Source: Nocardiopsis algeriensis | GTDB taxonomy: Bacteria; Actinomycetota; Actinomycetes; Streptosporangiales; Streptosporangiaceae | Direction of reading: 5' to 3' | Assembly: GCF_014203695.1 (NCBI RefSeq) | Contig: NZ_JACHJO010000009.1 | Location: forward strand, 186,001 to 250,000 | DNA: 64,000 bases | In this document: piece by piece, positions 42,200 through 50,388 of the stretch | Position numbering within the stretch: position 1 is the stretch's first letter | Layout: the number at the start of each line of letters is the position of its first letter | Position numbers and translations under genes: made by a program | Notes under the pieces: generated by a model | Told to the model about the DNA's origin: nothing | Seen by the model: only the letters and a program-made list of their open reading frames with translations | The model's database searches: none

Positions 42200-43381
42200 G
42201 TGGGACACGAGCAGCGGGCCCGGGTGGGCGCCGAGCTGGTGCGCGACCGGGTCGCCCTGGTGGAGCGGATCGTCGCCGAGGTGCACGCGGAGGTGCCCGC
42301 CTACCGCGCCCTGCACGGATCCCAGTTGGCCGAGGTGCGGGCGATCGTCTCGTGGCTGGTCACCCGGTCCCTGGATCTGTGGGCGGCCGGGGCCGACCGG
42401 CTGCCGCCCGAGGACGTGGAGCGGCTGCGCGACATCGGCGGGTCGCGGGCCGCCGACGGGCGCTCCATCGACGCGGTCGTGCGGGCGCACCGCGTCGGCT
42501 CGGTGGCCGCGGCCCGGATCGTGGCCGAGTACGGCTCCGACGTCCTCGACCCCGCCGACGCGTTCGCCCTGGGCGAACTGTGGCTGACCTCGATCGACCA
42601 GATCTCGGAGAGCCTCACCGCCGGGCACGCCGAGACCGCGCGCCGGCTCGACGCCGATCTGGAGCAGGCCCGGCGCGCCTTCCTGGACGACCTCCTGGTC
42701 GGCCGGCAGTCCTCGCAGGGCGCGATCCGGGACCGGTCGCGGACCCTCGGCATCGACCCGCCCGACCCGGGGGTGCTGGTGGTGGCCGAGGCGGGGAGGG
42801 TGCAGCAGGGCACCGAACCCCCCGCGGCCGCGGCGCCGGCGGGTACGGAGCTGCTCGACCGGGCCGGCCTCGCGCTCCCGGGCCCGCTGCGGACCGTCCG
42901 CTCGGGGCGCGCGGTGCTGCTGGTGTCCCCCGAGGACGCGGGACGGCTGCGCGCCGCCCTCGCCGGGGAGCGCCGGCGCGCGTGCGTGCTGGGGCCGCGC
43001 CCGCTGGCCGACATGTCGGCGGCCCACCGGCTGGCCGACGGCGCGCTGGAGACCGCCCCGCCGCATGCCTTCGGCGCCGACGGGCTGCTGGGCGAGGCCG
43101 ACGCGTGCGTGCTCGCCCTGCTCAACGGCGGCCCGGTCACCCCCGCCGCGGTCCGCCGCGCCGTCCTCGGGCCGCTGCTGGACACCTCCCACGCCCACCT
43201 GCTGGAGACGCTGCGGGCCTTCTTCCGCGAGGGGGCGGCGACGGCGGCCGCGGCTTCCCTGCACGTCCACGCCCAGACCCTGCGCTACCGCCTGCGGCGG
43301 GTGCGCGAGCTGACCGGTCACGACCCGTACCGCCCGTGGCCGCGCTTCGTCCTGGAGACTGCCTGCGCCATCGCCTCCTGA
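42200..43381 (+). CDS. PucR-type helix-turn-helix regulator
   Basis: A 393-aa regulator from GTG 42200, with GGAGGAGGGG upstream. The N-terminal 150 residues are helical (RsbT co-antagonist-like region common in this group), the middle is a degenerate GGDEF-like CdaR region, and the C-terminus is the PucR HTH (HAHLLETLRAFFREG, LHVHAQTLRYRLRRVRELTG). Such regulators often act on purine or sugar-acid genes, but here the nearest candidates are only the divergent aldo/keto reductase and the downstream Dps gene. Confidence 0.88.
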   Translation: MGHEQRARVGAELVRDRVALVERIVAEVHAEVPAYRALHGSQLAEVRAIVSWLVTRSLDLWAAGADRLPPEDVERLRDIGGSRAADGRSIDAVVRAHRVGSVAAARIVAEYGSDVLDPADAFALGELWLTSIDQISESLTAGHAETARRLDADLEQARRAFLDDLLVGRQSSQGAIRDRSRTLGIDPPDPGVLVVAEAGRVQQGTEPPAAAAPAGTELLDRAGLALPGPLRTVRSGRAVLLVSPEDAGRLRAALAGERRRACVLGPRPLADMSAAHRLADGALETAPPHAFGADGLLGEADACVLALLNGGPVTPAAVRRAVLGPLLDTSHAHLLETLRAFFREGAATAAAASLHVHAQTLRYRLRRVRELTGHDPYRPWPRFVLETACAIAS

Positions 43382-43522
43382 GGGCGTGCGACGGCGCCCG
43401 GAAGGTGAGAAATGCCCGCCCTTGGTTTGAGAACGCCTCCGGTGGTCACAGGAGGTCTCGAGAACGGCCGCGCGGCGCGCCCGCCCGCGCCGCGGGGCCG
43501 CCCGAACGGAGGGGGATCAGAA

Positions 43523-44095
43523 GTGGCGAAGACGCAGAGCACGTCCGACAGCCAACCGCGACTGCACCAGAGGGGGGAGGAGATCCAGGAGTTCGGCACC
43601 GTCCGCCAGATTCCGGTGGGACTCTCCGAGGACACGCGCGCGCACTCGTGCCGTCGGCTCAACCAGGTGCTGTGCGACACGCGTATCCTGCACGACCTGT
43701 ACAAGAAGCACCACTGGCTGATGCGCGGCCGCACCTTCTACCAGCTGCACCTGCTCATGGACAAGCACGCCGAGGAGCAGGCCAAGCTCATCGACAGCCT
43801 CGCCGAGCGTGTGCAGAACCTGGGCGGTGTGGCCGTGGGCGACCCGCGCCACGTCGCGGAGATCACCTCCATCCCGCGCCCGCCCAACGGCGTCGAGGAG
43901 GTTCCCGCGATGCTCTCCCGGCTCCTGGAGGCGCACGAGACCATCCTGAAGGACGCCCGGGACGCGGCCTCGCAGGCCCAGGAGATGGGTGACGACGGCA
44001 CCGACGACCTGCTGATCTCGGAGGTCGTGCGCACCAACGAGCTCCAGGCGTGGTTCGTCGCCGAGCACCTGGTCGACACCCCGCTCGTGCACTGA
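43523..44095 (+). CDS. Dps-family ferritin-like protein
   Basis: A 190-aa four-helix protein from GTG 43523, with GGAGGGGG upstream. LYKKHHWLMRGRTFYQLH ... DKHAEE carries the His, Asp and Glu ligands of the Dps ferroxidase site at the dimer interface. Dps proteins bind DNA, oxidise Fe(II) with peroxide and store iron. The N-terminal 30 residues are a flexible basic extension that could contact DNA. It ends at a bidirectional terminator. Confidence 0.95.
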   Translation: MAKTQSTSDSQPRLHQRGEEIQEFGTVRQIPVGLSEDTRAHSCRRLNQVLCDTRILHDLYKKHHWLMRGRTFYQLHLLMDKHAEEQAKLIDSLAERVQNLGGVAVGDPRHVAEITSIPRPPNGVEEVPAMLSRLLEAHETILKDARDAASQAQEMGDDGTDDLLISEVVRTNELQAWFVAEHLVDTPLVH

Positions 44096-44118
44096 CCGGT
44101 GGCGCAGGGCGATGCGCG

Positions 44119-44157
44119 CGGCGGGGCCGGCGGAGATTCCTCCGCCGGCCCCACCGC
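44119..44157. terminator. Bidirectional terminator
   Basis: GGGGCCGGCGGA and TCCGCCGGCCCC (44123-44152) pair perfectly around GATTCC between dps and the convergent ABC operon. Confidence 0.8.
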
Positions 44158-44170
44158 GTGTGCGCCCTTC

Positions 44171-45043
44171 TCAGGCGGCGATGCCCCAGCGGCGGCGCAG
44201 GGCGCGGTCGGCCCAGGTGAAGAACACGTCGACGACGATGCCGACGGCCAGCACGACGATGATGTAGGCCAGCAGGCGGTCGGCGTCGTTGAGCTGGCGC
44301 GCCTGGCTCAGCGCCCAGCCGATCGAGTCCTGCTGGTTGATGACCACGAGCAGTTCGCCGGCCATGAGCGAGCGCCATGCGAACGCCCAGCCCTGTTTGA
44401 GCCCGGAGACGAACATCGGCAGCGCGGCCGGGACGACGAGCATCGAGTAGTGCCGCACCCCGCTCAGTCCCATCACCCTGCCCGCGCGCAGCAGGGTCGG
44501 TGAGACGTAGTCGATGCCCGAGGTCAGGCCGCCGGCGATGGAAGGGGCGGCGCCCAGGACGATCACGAACATGATCGCCGACTCGCTGATGCCGTACAGC
44601 AGCATCGCGAAGGGGAACCAGACGATGGAGGGCATCGTCTGCAGGCCGGTGATGAGCGAGCCGATGGCCACCCGCAGCGGCCGGAAGCGCGACACCGCCA
44701 GTCCGACGGCCACGCCGACCGCCAGGGCGAGTGCGAACCCGGTGAGGGCGCGCCGCACGGTGACCGCGACGGCCGTCCAGAACTCGGGGGTGCTCACCTC
44801 CGCGACCAGTGCGGGCAGCACCCGGTCGGGGCCGGGCAGCACGTACTCGGGGCGCCAGCCGGACCAGACCACCGCCTGCCAGGCGGCCAGGACCAGGGCG
44901 ACGGCCGCCAGTTTGGGCCAGGTGGCCGCCCAGAACCCCTTGAGGGCCTCGGCGGCCCCGCGCTCGCCTCTCCCCTCCTGCGGCCGGAGCTCGAGGGCGT
45001 CGAGTCCCCGGACCTCGCGGCCGCGGGCCGAGGTGTCAGGCAT
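44171..45043 (-). CDS. ABC transporter permease (sulfonate/taurine/nitrate type)
   Basis: A 290-aa permease with about six helices. The cytoplasmic EAA loop with its Gly (LRAGRVMGLSGVRHYSMLVVPAALPMFVSGLK) and the TMPSIVWFPFAMLLYG segment place it in the SsuC/TauC/NrtB group. Its ATG overlaps the ATPase stop by 8 bp. It is the last gene of a three-gene operon. Confidence 0.92.
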   Translation of the reverse strand: MPDTSARGREVRGLDALELRPQEGRGERGAAEALKGFWAATWPKLAAVALVLAAWQAVVWSGWRPEYVLPGPDRVLPALVAEVSTPEFWTAVAVTVRRALTGFALALAVGVAVGLAVSRFRPLRVAIGSLITGLQTMPSIVWFPFAMLLYGISESAIMFVIVLGAAPSIAGGLTSGIDYVSPTLLRAGRVMGLSGVRHYSMLVVPAALPMFVSGLKQGWAFAWRSLMAGELLVVINQQDSIGWALSQARQLNDADRLLAYIIVVLAVGIVVDVFFTWADRALRRRWGIAA

Positions 45044-45803
45044 GGCGGGAGACCTCCTCGCGGAGCCGGTCGGTGATGGCCGCGGCCTGCCCGGCGATCA
45101 GGGCGGAGTCGATGCGCCGGGGGCGCTCGCCCTCGACCTCGAACTCCTCGATCACGCGGCCCGGGCGGCTGGACAGGAGGACGACCCGGTCACCCAGCCG
45201 CACGGCCTCGCGGACGTTGTGGGTGACGAAGAGGACGGTCAGGCCGCGCTCCTGCCAGATGCGCTCCAGCTCGTCGTGGAGGATGTCGCGGGTCATGGCG
45301 TCCAGGGCTCCGAAGGGTTCGTCCATGAGCAGGACGTCGGCGTCCTGGGCCAGGGCCCTGGCCAGGGCGACGCGCATGCGCATGCCGCCCGAGAGCTCGT
45401 GGGGGCGTTTGCGGTCGAAGCCGGAGAGGCGCACCAGGTCCAGGAGGTCGGCCACGCGCCTGCGGCGCTCGGCGCGGGGCACCCGGTCGGCCTTCATGGG
45501 GACCTCGATGTTGCCGCCGACGGTGAGCCAGGGGAACAGGGCGGCTTCCTGGAACATCATGGCGACCCGGTGGCCGGAGGCGTCCACGCTTCCGGTGGTG
45601 GGGCTCTCCAGGCCGGCGACGAGGGAGAGCAGGGTGCTCTTGCCGCAACCGGAGGCACCCACGAGGGACACGAACTCCCCCGGGGCGACGGTGATGGACA
45701 TTCCGTCGATGGCGGTCACGGCTCCGGTTCCGTGGCCGAACACCTTGGAGATGCCGCTGATCTCCACGGCCGGGACGCGTGCCGGGGTCGCGGTGGTGGT
45801 CAT
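45036..45803 (-). CDS. ABC transporter ATPase (SsuB/TauB type)
   Basis: A 255-aa ATPase. Walker A is GASGCGKSTLL, the Q-loop MMFQEAALFPW, the signature LSGGMRMRVALARAL, Walker B VLLMDEPFGALD, and the H-loop VLFVTHNVREA. The overlaps ATGA (45800-45803) with the binding protein and 8 bp with the permease indicate tight translational coupling. Confidence 0.94.
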   Translation of the reverse strand: MTTTATPARVPAVEISGISKVFGHGTGAVTAIDGMSITVAPGEFVSLVGASGCGKSTLLSLVAGLESPTTGSVDASGHRVAMMFQEAALFPWLTVGGNIEVPMKADRVPRAERRRRVADLLDLVRLSGFDRKRPHELSGGMRMRVALARALAQDADVLLMDEPFGALDAMTRDILHDELERIWQERGLTVLFVTHNVREAVRLGDRVVLLSSRPGRVIEEFEVEGERPRRIDSALIAGQAAAITDRLREEVSRHA

Positions 45804-46849
45804 GGCGTGGCCTTGCCTTCCAACCCGGTGACCCGTTCGCGGCCGTCCTCGGCGAGGAGGCTGTTGAGCGGGTCGAGGGCGTAGATTCCGGTCAGGTCGA
45901 CGGGGTCGAGCAGTCCGAGGGCCGCGGCCCGCTCGGCACCCGTGCGCAGCGAGTCCGCCGCGGGGTCGACGGTGAAGGTGACGTTGTCGAGGGCGGCCTC
46001 GGTGAGGACGGGATCGACCGCGCTGCCGGTGAGGGCCTCCAGGTGGTCCGAGACCGCCCTCCGGGCGGCCCCGGGGTCCTCGCCGAGCAGGTCGACGGCC
46101 TCGATGTGTCCGCGCAGCAGGGCCTCGACCGCCTCGGGCCGCTCCTCCAGGAGGTCCGCGCCGACGACCAGGTGGGTGGTGACGAAGTGTCCGCCCGGCC
46201 ACCGGTCGGCCTCGTCGACGAGCTGGTGGGCGCCCTCCTTCTCCAGGAGGCGGCCGAGGTAGGGCTCGGGGAGCCAGGCGCCGTCGATCTCTCCGGCGGC
46301 GAAGGCGTTGACGGCCTCGTGGTTGGTCTGGGGCAGGATCGACACGTCGCCGCCTCCGGCGGTGTCGGCGTCCCAGCCCTGTTCGCGGACGAACCACCGC
46401 AGTGCCACGTCCTGGGTGCCGCCGAGCTGGGGGGTGGCCAGGCGCGCGCCGCGCAGGTCGGCGACCTCCCGGATCTCCTCGTCCACGACCAGGCCGGTGC
46501 CCTGCGTGGCGGCCCCGGCGACGATGCGCAGCGCCTCTCCCTCGGACTGGTACCAGCCGTTGACCGCGGGGCTGGGACCGAGGTAGGCGGCGTCGATCTC
46601 TCCGGAGAAGAGCGCGTTGACCGCGTCGGGGCCGCTGTTGAAGGTGCGGGTGTCGAGGCGGATGCCGCCGAGGGCCTCCTCGAAGATCCCGTTCTTGACG
46701 CCGACCAGCGCGGGGGCGTGGGTGACGTTGGGGAAGTAGCCGAGGGTCAGGCCGCCGTCCTCCCCCGCCCCGGCCGCGGTGCAGCCGGTCGCGGCCAGGC
46801 CGAGGGCCAGGGCCGCGGCGAGGGCTCTGGGCGGTGGTGCGGCGCGCAT
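45800..46849 (-). CDS. Sulfonate-type ABC substrate-binding lipoprotein
   Basis: A 349-aa lipoprotein with a signal ending in the lipobox LAATGC. LGYFPNVTHAPALVGVKNGIFEE and AAYLGPSPAVNG are typical of SsuA/TauA/NrtA binding proteins. It is the first gene of the operon; AAGGAA precedes ATG 46849. A sulfonate or taurine substrate is likely because the promoter shares a motif with metQ and metYX; nitrate is the main alternative. Confidence 0.9.
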   Translation of the reverse strand: MRAAPPPRALAAALALGLAATGCTAAGAGEDGGLTLGYFPNVTHAPALVGVKNGIFEEALGGIRLDTRTFNSGPDAVNALFSGEIDAAYLGPSPAVNGWYQSEGEALRIVAGAATQGTGLVVDEEIREVADLRGARLATPQLGGTQDVALRWFVREQGWDADTAGGGDVSILPQTNHEAVNAFAAGEIDGAWLPEPYLGRLLEKEGAHQLVDEADRWPGGHFVTTHLVVGADLLEERPEAVEALLRGHIEAVDLLGEDPGAARRAVSDHLEALTGSAVDPVLTEAALDNVTFTVDPAADSLRTGAERAAALGLLDPVDLTGIYALDPLNSLLAEDGRERVTGLEGKATP

Positions 46850-46885
46850 GCGGGTGTTCCTTCGGATCGGCTCCGGACAGGGAAA

Positions 46886-46905
46886 CTCTACTTAATGAGT
46901 AGGTT
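46886..46905 (-). promoter_or_regulatory. Sulfur motif A (ABC operon promoter)
   Basis: On the minus strand this reads AACCTACTCATTAAGTAGAG, centred 47 bp upstream of the binding-protein start. It is a near-palindrome (CTACT-N5-AGTAG) and matches motif B at 17 of 20 positions. Confidence 0.7.
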
Positions 46906-47023
46906 TTGTTGAAGCGGGCCTCCGGCATGTCGGGGCATCAGCTCCGGCCGAGATCCGGACGGCGGCCCGCGGAGCCGCACCCCCGGACACGTCCGGACCG
47001 GCCGGAGCGGCGACTCCGAATTA

Positions 47024-47043
47024 AACCTACCCAATAAGTAGGG
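47024..47043 (+). promoter_or_regulatory. Sulfur motif B
   Basis: AACCTACCCAATAAGTAGGG, in inverted orientation to motif A and about 120 bp further upstream of the ABC operon. It may be a second operator or mark an unseen promoter. Confidence 0.65.
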
Positions 47044-47121
47044 ATATCGAGGCCAGGCGAGAGTGTCGTGAGTCACATTCCCGCGCCGGGTGGAGCTCCC
47101 GGCACGGGGAGGAGAACGCGA

Positions 47122-47152
47122 GGGGCGGCAGAGCCGTCGGCTCCGCCGCCCC
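47122..47152 (-). terminator. Terminator after metQ
   Basis: GGGGCGGCAGAGCCG and CGGCTCCGCCGCCCC pair except for one mismatch, 20 bp past the metQ stop. Confidence 0.7.
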
Positions 47153-47171
47153 GTTCCGGTGCGTCCGGGGA

Positions 47172-48044
47172 CTACTCCCCGGAGGTCTCCACGACGTTGC
47201 CGTCGGCGTCCACCGCCAGGACGACGCCCTTCCAGGAGTCCCTCACGAACTCCAGGACGCGCTCGTCGTGCAGCAGCTCGGCCAGCAGCAGGACGCGCTC
47301 GTCCTCGGCGTTCTCGTCCAGGGCCACCAGGCCGTTGGCGTAGGCCTCGACGTAGTCGTCGCCCTCGGGCTCCCAGGCCAGGACGTTGCTCTCCGTCGGC
47401 AGCTCCGCCTCGATGGCGTAGTTGCCGTTGACGACCGCGGCGTCCACGTCGGCGATGGAGCGCGGCAGCTGCGCGGCCTCCAGCGGGGTGACGGTGATGT
47501 CCTGGGGGTTGCCGGTGATGTCCTTCTCCGTGGCGCTCTCCCCCGCCTCCGGGTCGATCTCCACCAGGCCCTCGGTCTCCAGGATGCGCAGGGCGCGGTT
47601 GAGGTTGGCCGGGTCGTTGGGGACCGCGATCTCGGCACCCTCGGGCAGGTCCTCGAGGCTCTCCACGGTGTCGGAGTACAGGCCGAGGCGCTCGATGTGC
47701 ACGTCCGTGACGTAGGTGAGATCGGCGTCGGGGGCGTTGGACACCCACTCGTTCAGGAAGGAGCGGTGCTGGAAGTAGTTGGCGTCGAGCTCGCCCTCGA
47801 CCAGGGCGGAGTTGGGCGTGTTGTAGTCGGAGATCTCCACGATCTCCAGCTCCAGGCCGGCCTCCTCGGCGAGGTTCTCGTCGATGAACTCGAGGATGTC
47901 GCCGTGCGGTACGGGGTTGACGCCCACGCGGAGCACGTCCCCGTCGCCCCCGCCCGAGGCGGCCTGCTGCTCGCTGGGGGCCCCGCAGGCGGCGAGCGCC
48001 AGGGTGACGGCGGCGGCGCCGATGACGGCAGAGGTCGTGCGCAT
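47172..48044 (-). CDS. metQ: Methionine-type (NLPA/MetQ) substrate-binding lipoprotein
   Basis: A 290-aa lipoprotein; the signal ends in lipobox LALAAC and AGGAG precedes ATG 48044. LRVGVNPVPHGDILEFI and LVEGELDANYFQHRSFLNEW are diagnostic of NLPA/MetQ proteins, which bind D- or L-methionine for MetNI. No metN or metI is adjacent, so the transporter partners must be elsewhere. A sulfur motif lies upstream at 48138-48157. Confidence 0.9.
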   Translation of the reverse strand: MRTTSAVIGAAAVTLALAACGAPSEQQAASGGGDGDVLRVGVNPVPHGDILEFIDENLAEEAGLELEIVEISDYNTPNSALVEGELDANYFQHRSFLNEWVSNAPDADLTYVTDVHIERLGLYSDTVESLEDLPEGAEIAVPNDPANLNRALRILETEGLVEIDPEAGESATEKDITGNPQDITVTPLEAAQLPRSIADVDAAVVNGNYAIEAELPTESNVLAWEPEGDDYVEAYANGLVALDENAEDERVLLLAELLHDERVLEFVRDSWKGVVLAVDADGNVVETSGE

Positions 48045-48137
48045 GAGCACTCCTTCAGGGTCGTGGGTCGGAGAGGGGGGCAGGTCGGTGCAAGCGCCGT
48101 TCATCCTTTTTGTAAACGAATGCGCTTTTCCGAGAGT

Positions 48138-48157
48138 AACCCACCCCCCAAGTAGGA
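48138..48157 (+). promoter_or_regulatory. Sulfur motif C (metQ promoter region)
   Basis: AACCCACCCCCCAAGTAGGA aligns with motif B at both half-sites (AACC-AC and AAGTAGG). It lies about 100 bp upstream of metQ. Confidence 0.5.
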
Positions 48158-48255
48158 AATCCTCCTGAGCAGGGTGTCGTGGGACACATGGCCGCCGACC
48201 CCTTCTCCGGAGGCCGCCGCAGGGCCCGCACCCGGCACAGGCGAACATGGTGGGC

Positions 48256-49212
48256 ATGAGCGACACAGAACTCCGCCGGATCGGCGGCTCCGACCTGTAC
48301 GTCTCGCGCCTGTGCCTGGGCGGGAACGTCTTCGGGTGGACCGCCGACGAGGCCACGTCCTTCCGCGTCCTCGACGACTACGTCGCGGGCGGGGGCAACT
48401 TCGTCGACACCGCCGACTCCTACTCCGCCTGGGCCGAGGGCCACAGCGGCGGCGAGTCCGAGACCGTCATCGGCCGCTGGCTGGCCGACCGGGGCCGCCC
48501 CGAGAACCTGGTCGTGGCGACCAAGGTCGGCAAGCACCCGCGGTTCCCCGGCCTGTCCGCCGCCAACGTCCGCGCCGCCGCCGAGGCCTCCCTCGCACGG
48601 CTGGGCGTGGAGGCGATCGACCTGTACTACGCCCACTTCGACGACCCCGACACCCCGATCGCCGAGAGCGCCCGCGCCTTCTCCCGGCTCGTGGACGAGG
48701 GCAGGGTCCGCGCCGTCGGCCTGTCCAACCACTCCCCCGAGCGGATCCGCGAGTGGCTGGAGGTGTGCGAGGAGGAGGGCCTGCACGCCCCGGTGTGCGT
48801 CCAGCCGCACTACAACCTGGTCGAACGCGGCATCGAGGCCGACCTGGTGCCGCTGGCGGTCGAGCGCGGCCTGGCGCTGCTGCCCTACTTCGGGCTGGCC
48901 CGCGGTTTCCTCACCGGCAAGTACCGGCCGGGCGGCCCCGAGGTGGACAGCCCCCGCGCGAGCGGCGCCCGCGCCTACCTGGAGGACCCGCGCGCCGTCC
49001 GGGTCCTGGAGGCGCTGGACGCCGTCGCGAAGCGGCTGGGCACCTCCGTCGCCGCCGTGGCCCTGGCCTGGCCGGCGGCCCGCCCCGGCGTGGTGTCGGT
49101 GCTGGCCAGCGCGCGCAGCACCGAGCAGCTGGCCGAACTGATGCCCGCCGCCGGCCTGGTCCTGGACGAGGAGTCGGCCGCACTGCTGACCGGGGCCTTC
49201 ACGGCCGGATGA
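48256..49212 (+). CDS. Aldo/keto reductase
   Basis: A 318-aa reductase from ATG 48256; ATG 48247 is possible. Asp and Tyr lie in FVDTADSYSAWAEG, Lys in VVATKVGKHP, His in DLYYAHFDDPDTP. GLARGFLTGKYRPGG and VLASARSTEQLAEL complete the NADPH site. It resembles the first aldo/keto reductase in this window. It is divergent from metQ and convergent with metX; no functional link to sulfur is shown. Confidence 0.92.
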   Translation: MSDTELRRIGGSDLYVSRLCLGGNVFGWTADEATSFRVLDDYVAGGGNFVDTADSYSAWAEGHSGGESETVIGRWLADRGRPENLVVATKVGKHPRFPGLSAANVRAAAEASLARLGVEAIDLYYAHFDDPDTPIAESARAFSRLVDEGRVRAVGLSNHSPERIREWLEVCEEEGLHAPVCVQPHYNLVERGIEADLVPLAVERGLALLPYFGLARGFLTGKYRPGGPEVDSPRASGARAYLEDPRAVRVLEALDAVAKRLGTSVAAVALAWPAARPGVVSVLASARSTEQLAELMPAAGLVLDEESAALLTGAFTAG

Positions 49213-49218
49213 GGCACG

Positions 49219-49248
49219 GCCGGTGCCGCGGTACGCCGCGGCACCGGC
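49219..49248. terminator. Bidirectional terminator
   Basis: GCCGGTGCCGCGG and CCGCGGCACCGGC pair perfectly around a TACG loop between convergent genes. Confidence 0.8.
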
Positions 49249-49251
49249 TCC

Positions 49252-50388
49252 TCAGGGCGCGTCTCCGAGCAGCTCGCGCACCAGTTCCGCCACCTGGTCC
49301 ACGGCGACGAGGAACCCGTCGTGCCCGTGCGGGGTGGAGATCACCCGCGCCCGGTCCGGCACCGGCAGGTGCCGGGCGATCTCGTCCTGCTGTGCCATCG
49401 GGTACAGGTGGTCGCTGTCGACCCCCGCCACGAGGGTCCGTTCGGGCATCTCCTTGAGGGCCCGCTCGATCCCGCCCCGGCCCCGGCCCACGTCGTGGGT
49501 GTTCATCGCCTCGGTGAGCACCACGTAACTGGCCGGGTCGAAGCGCCGGGCCAGCTTGGCCGCCTGGTGGTCGAGGTAGGACTCCACCGCGAACCGGCCG
49601 CCCCGGTCGGGGTCCTCCCCGGCCTGGGGGCTGCGGCCGAACCGGGAGTCGAACTCGCCCGTGCCCCGGTAGGTGACGTGCGCGATCCGCCGCGCCACCC
49701 CCAGCCCCTCCGCGGGGATCCGGCCGGTGCCGTGGTAGTCGCCGCCGAGCCAGTGGGGGTCGGCCCGGATGGCGTGCAGCTGCGGCGCGGCCCACGCGAT
49801 CTGCCACGCGCTGGTGGCGGCCGGGCAGGCCAGCACCAGTGCGCGCTCCACCCTGTCGGGGAAGGTGAGGGCCCATTCCAAGGCGCGCATCCCGCCCATC
49901 GAGCCGCCCACGACCGCGGCCCAGGCCTCCACGCCCAGCGCGTCGGCGAGCGCCTCCTCGGCCCGGACCGTGTCGCGGATGGTGATGCGGGGGAAGCGGC
50001 TCCCCCAGGCCCGGCCGTCCTCCGCCGGGGAGGAGGGCCCCGTGCTGCCCTGGCAGCCGCCGAGCACGTTGGGAGCCACCACGAAGAAGCGGTCGGTGTC
50101 CAGGGCCAGGCCGGGGCCGACCAGCCCCTCCCACCAGCCGGGGCTGGGATGTCCGGGGCCGGACGGACCGGTGACGTGCGAGTCACCGGTCAGCGCGTGC
50201 AGGACCAGGACCGCGTTGTCGCGGCGCGGGGCGAGCTCCCCCCAGGTCTGATAGGCCAGGCGCACTCCGGGCAGGAGGCGCCCCGATTCCAGTTCCAGGG
50301 GCTTGTCGAGGCTGATCCACCGGCGTCCCCCGACGGGGTCCCCCTCCCGCCACCCACCGGTGGAACGCCGGCCGGTCGTGTCGTTCAC
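49252..50388 (-). CDS. metX: Homoserine O-acetyltransferase
   Basis: A 378-aa alpha/beta-hydrolase-fold acyltransferase that activates homoserine for methionine synthesis. LVLHALTGDSHVTG, NVLGGCQGSTGPSS, VVGGSMGGM (catalytic Ser) and HGHDGFL (catalytic His) are its signatures. The start GTG 50388 overlaps the metY stop (GTGA), so the two are translationally coupled. The acyl donor (acetyl or succinyl) is not certain from sequence alone. Confidence 0.96.
   Translation of the reverse strand: MNDTTGRRSTGGWREGDPVGGRRWISLDKPLELESGRLLPGVRLAYQTWGELAPRRDNAVLVLHALTGDSHVTGPSGPGHPSPGWWEGLVGPGLALDTDRFFVVAPNVLGGCQGSTGPSSPAEDGRAWGSRFPRITIRDTVRAEEALADALGVEAWAAVVGGSMGGMRALEWALTFPDRVERALVLACPAATSAWQIAWAAPQLHAIRADPHWLGGDYHGTGRIPAEGLGVARRIAHVTYRGTGEFDSRFGRSPQAGEDPDRGGRFAVESYLDHQAAKLARRFDPASYVVLTEAMNTHDVGRGRGGIERALKEMPERTLVAGVDSDHLYPMAQQDEIARHLPVPDRARVISTPHGHDGFLVAVDQVAELVRELLGDAP

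Larger units (their letters stand above)
46850..47171. other. Spacer between sulfonate ABC operon and metQ
   Basis: About 320 bp upstream of the ABC operon and downstream of metQ. It holds two sulfur motifs (46886-46905 and 47024-47043) and the metQ terminator. No gene is visible. Confidence 0.6.

Noticed and set aside
48045-48255. SAM riboswitch before metQ
   Set aside because: No conserved SAM aptamer core or nested helices could be recognised.
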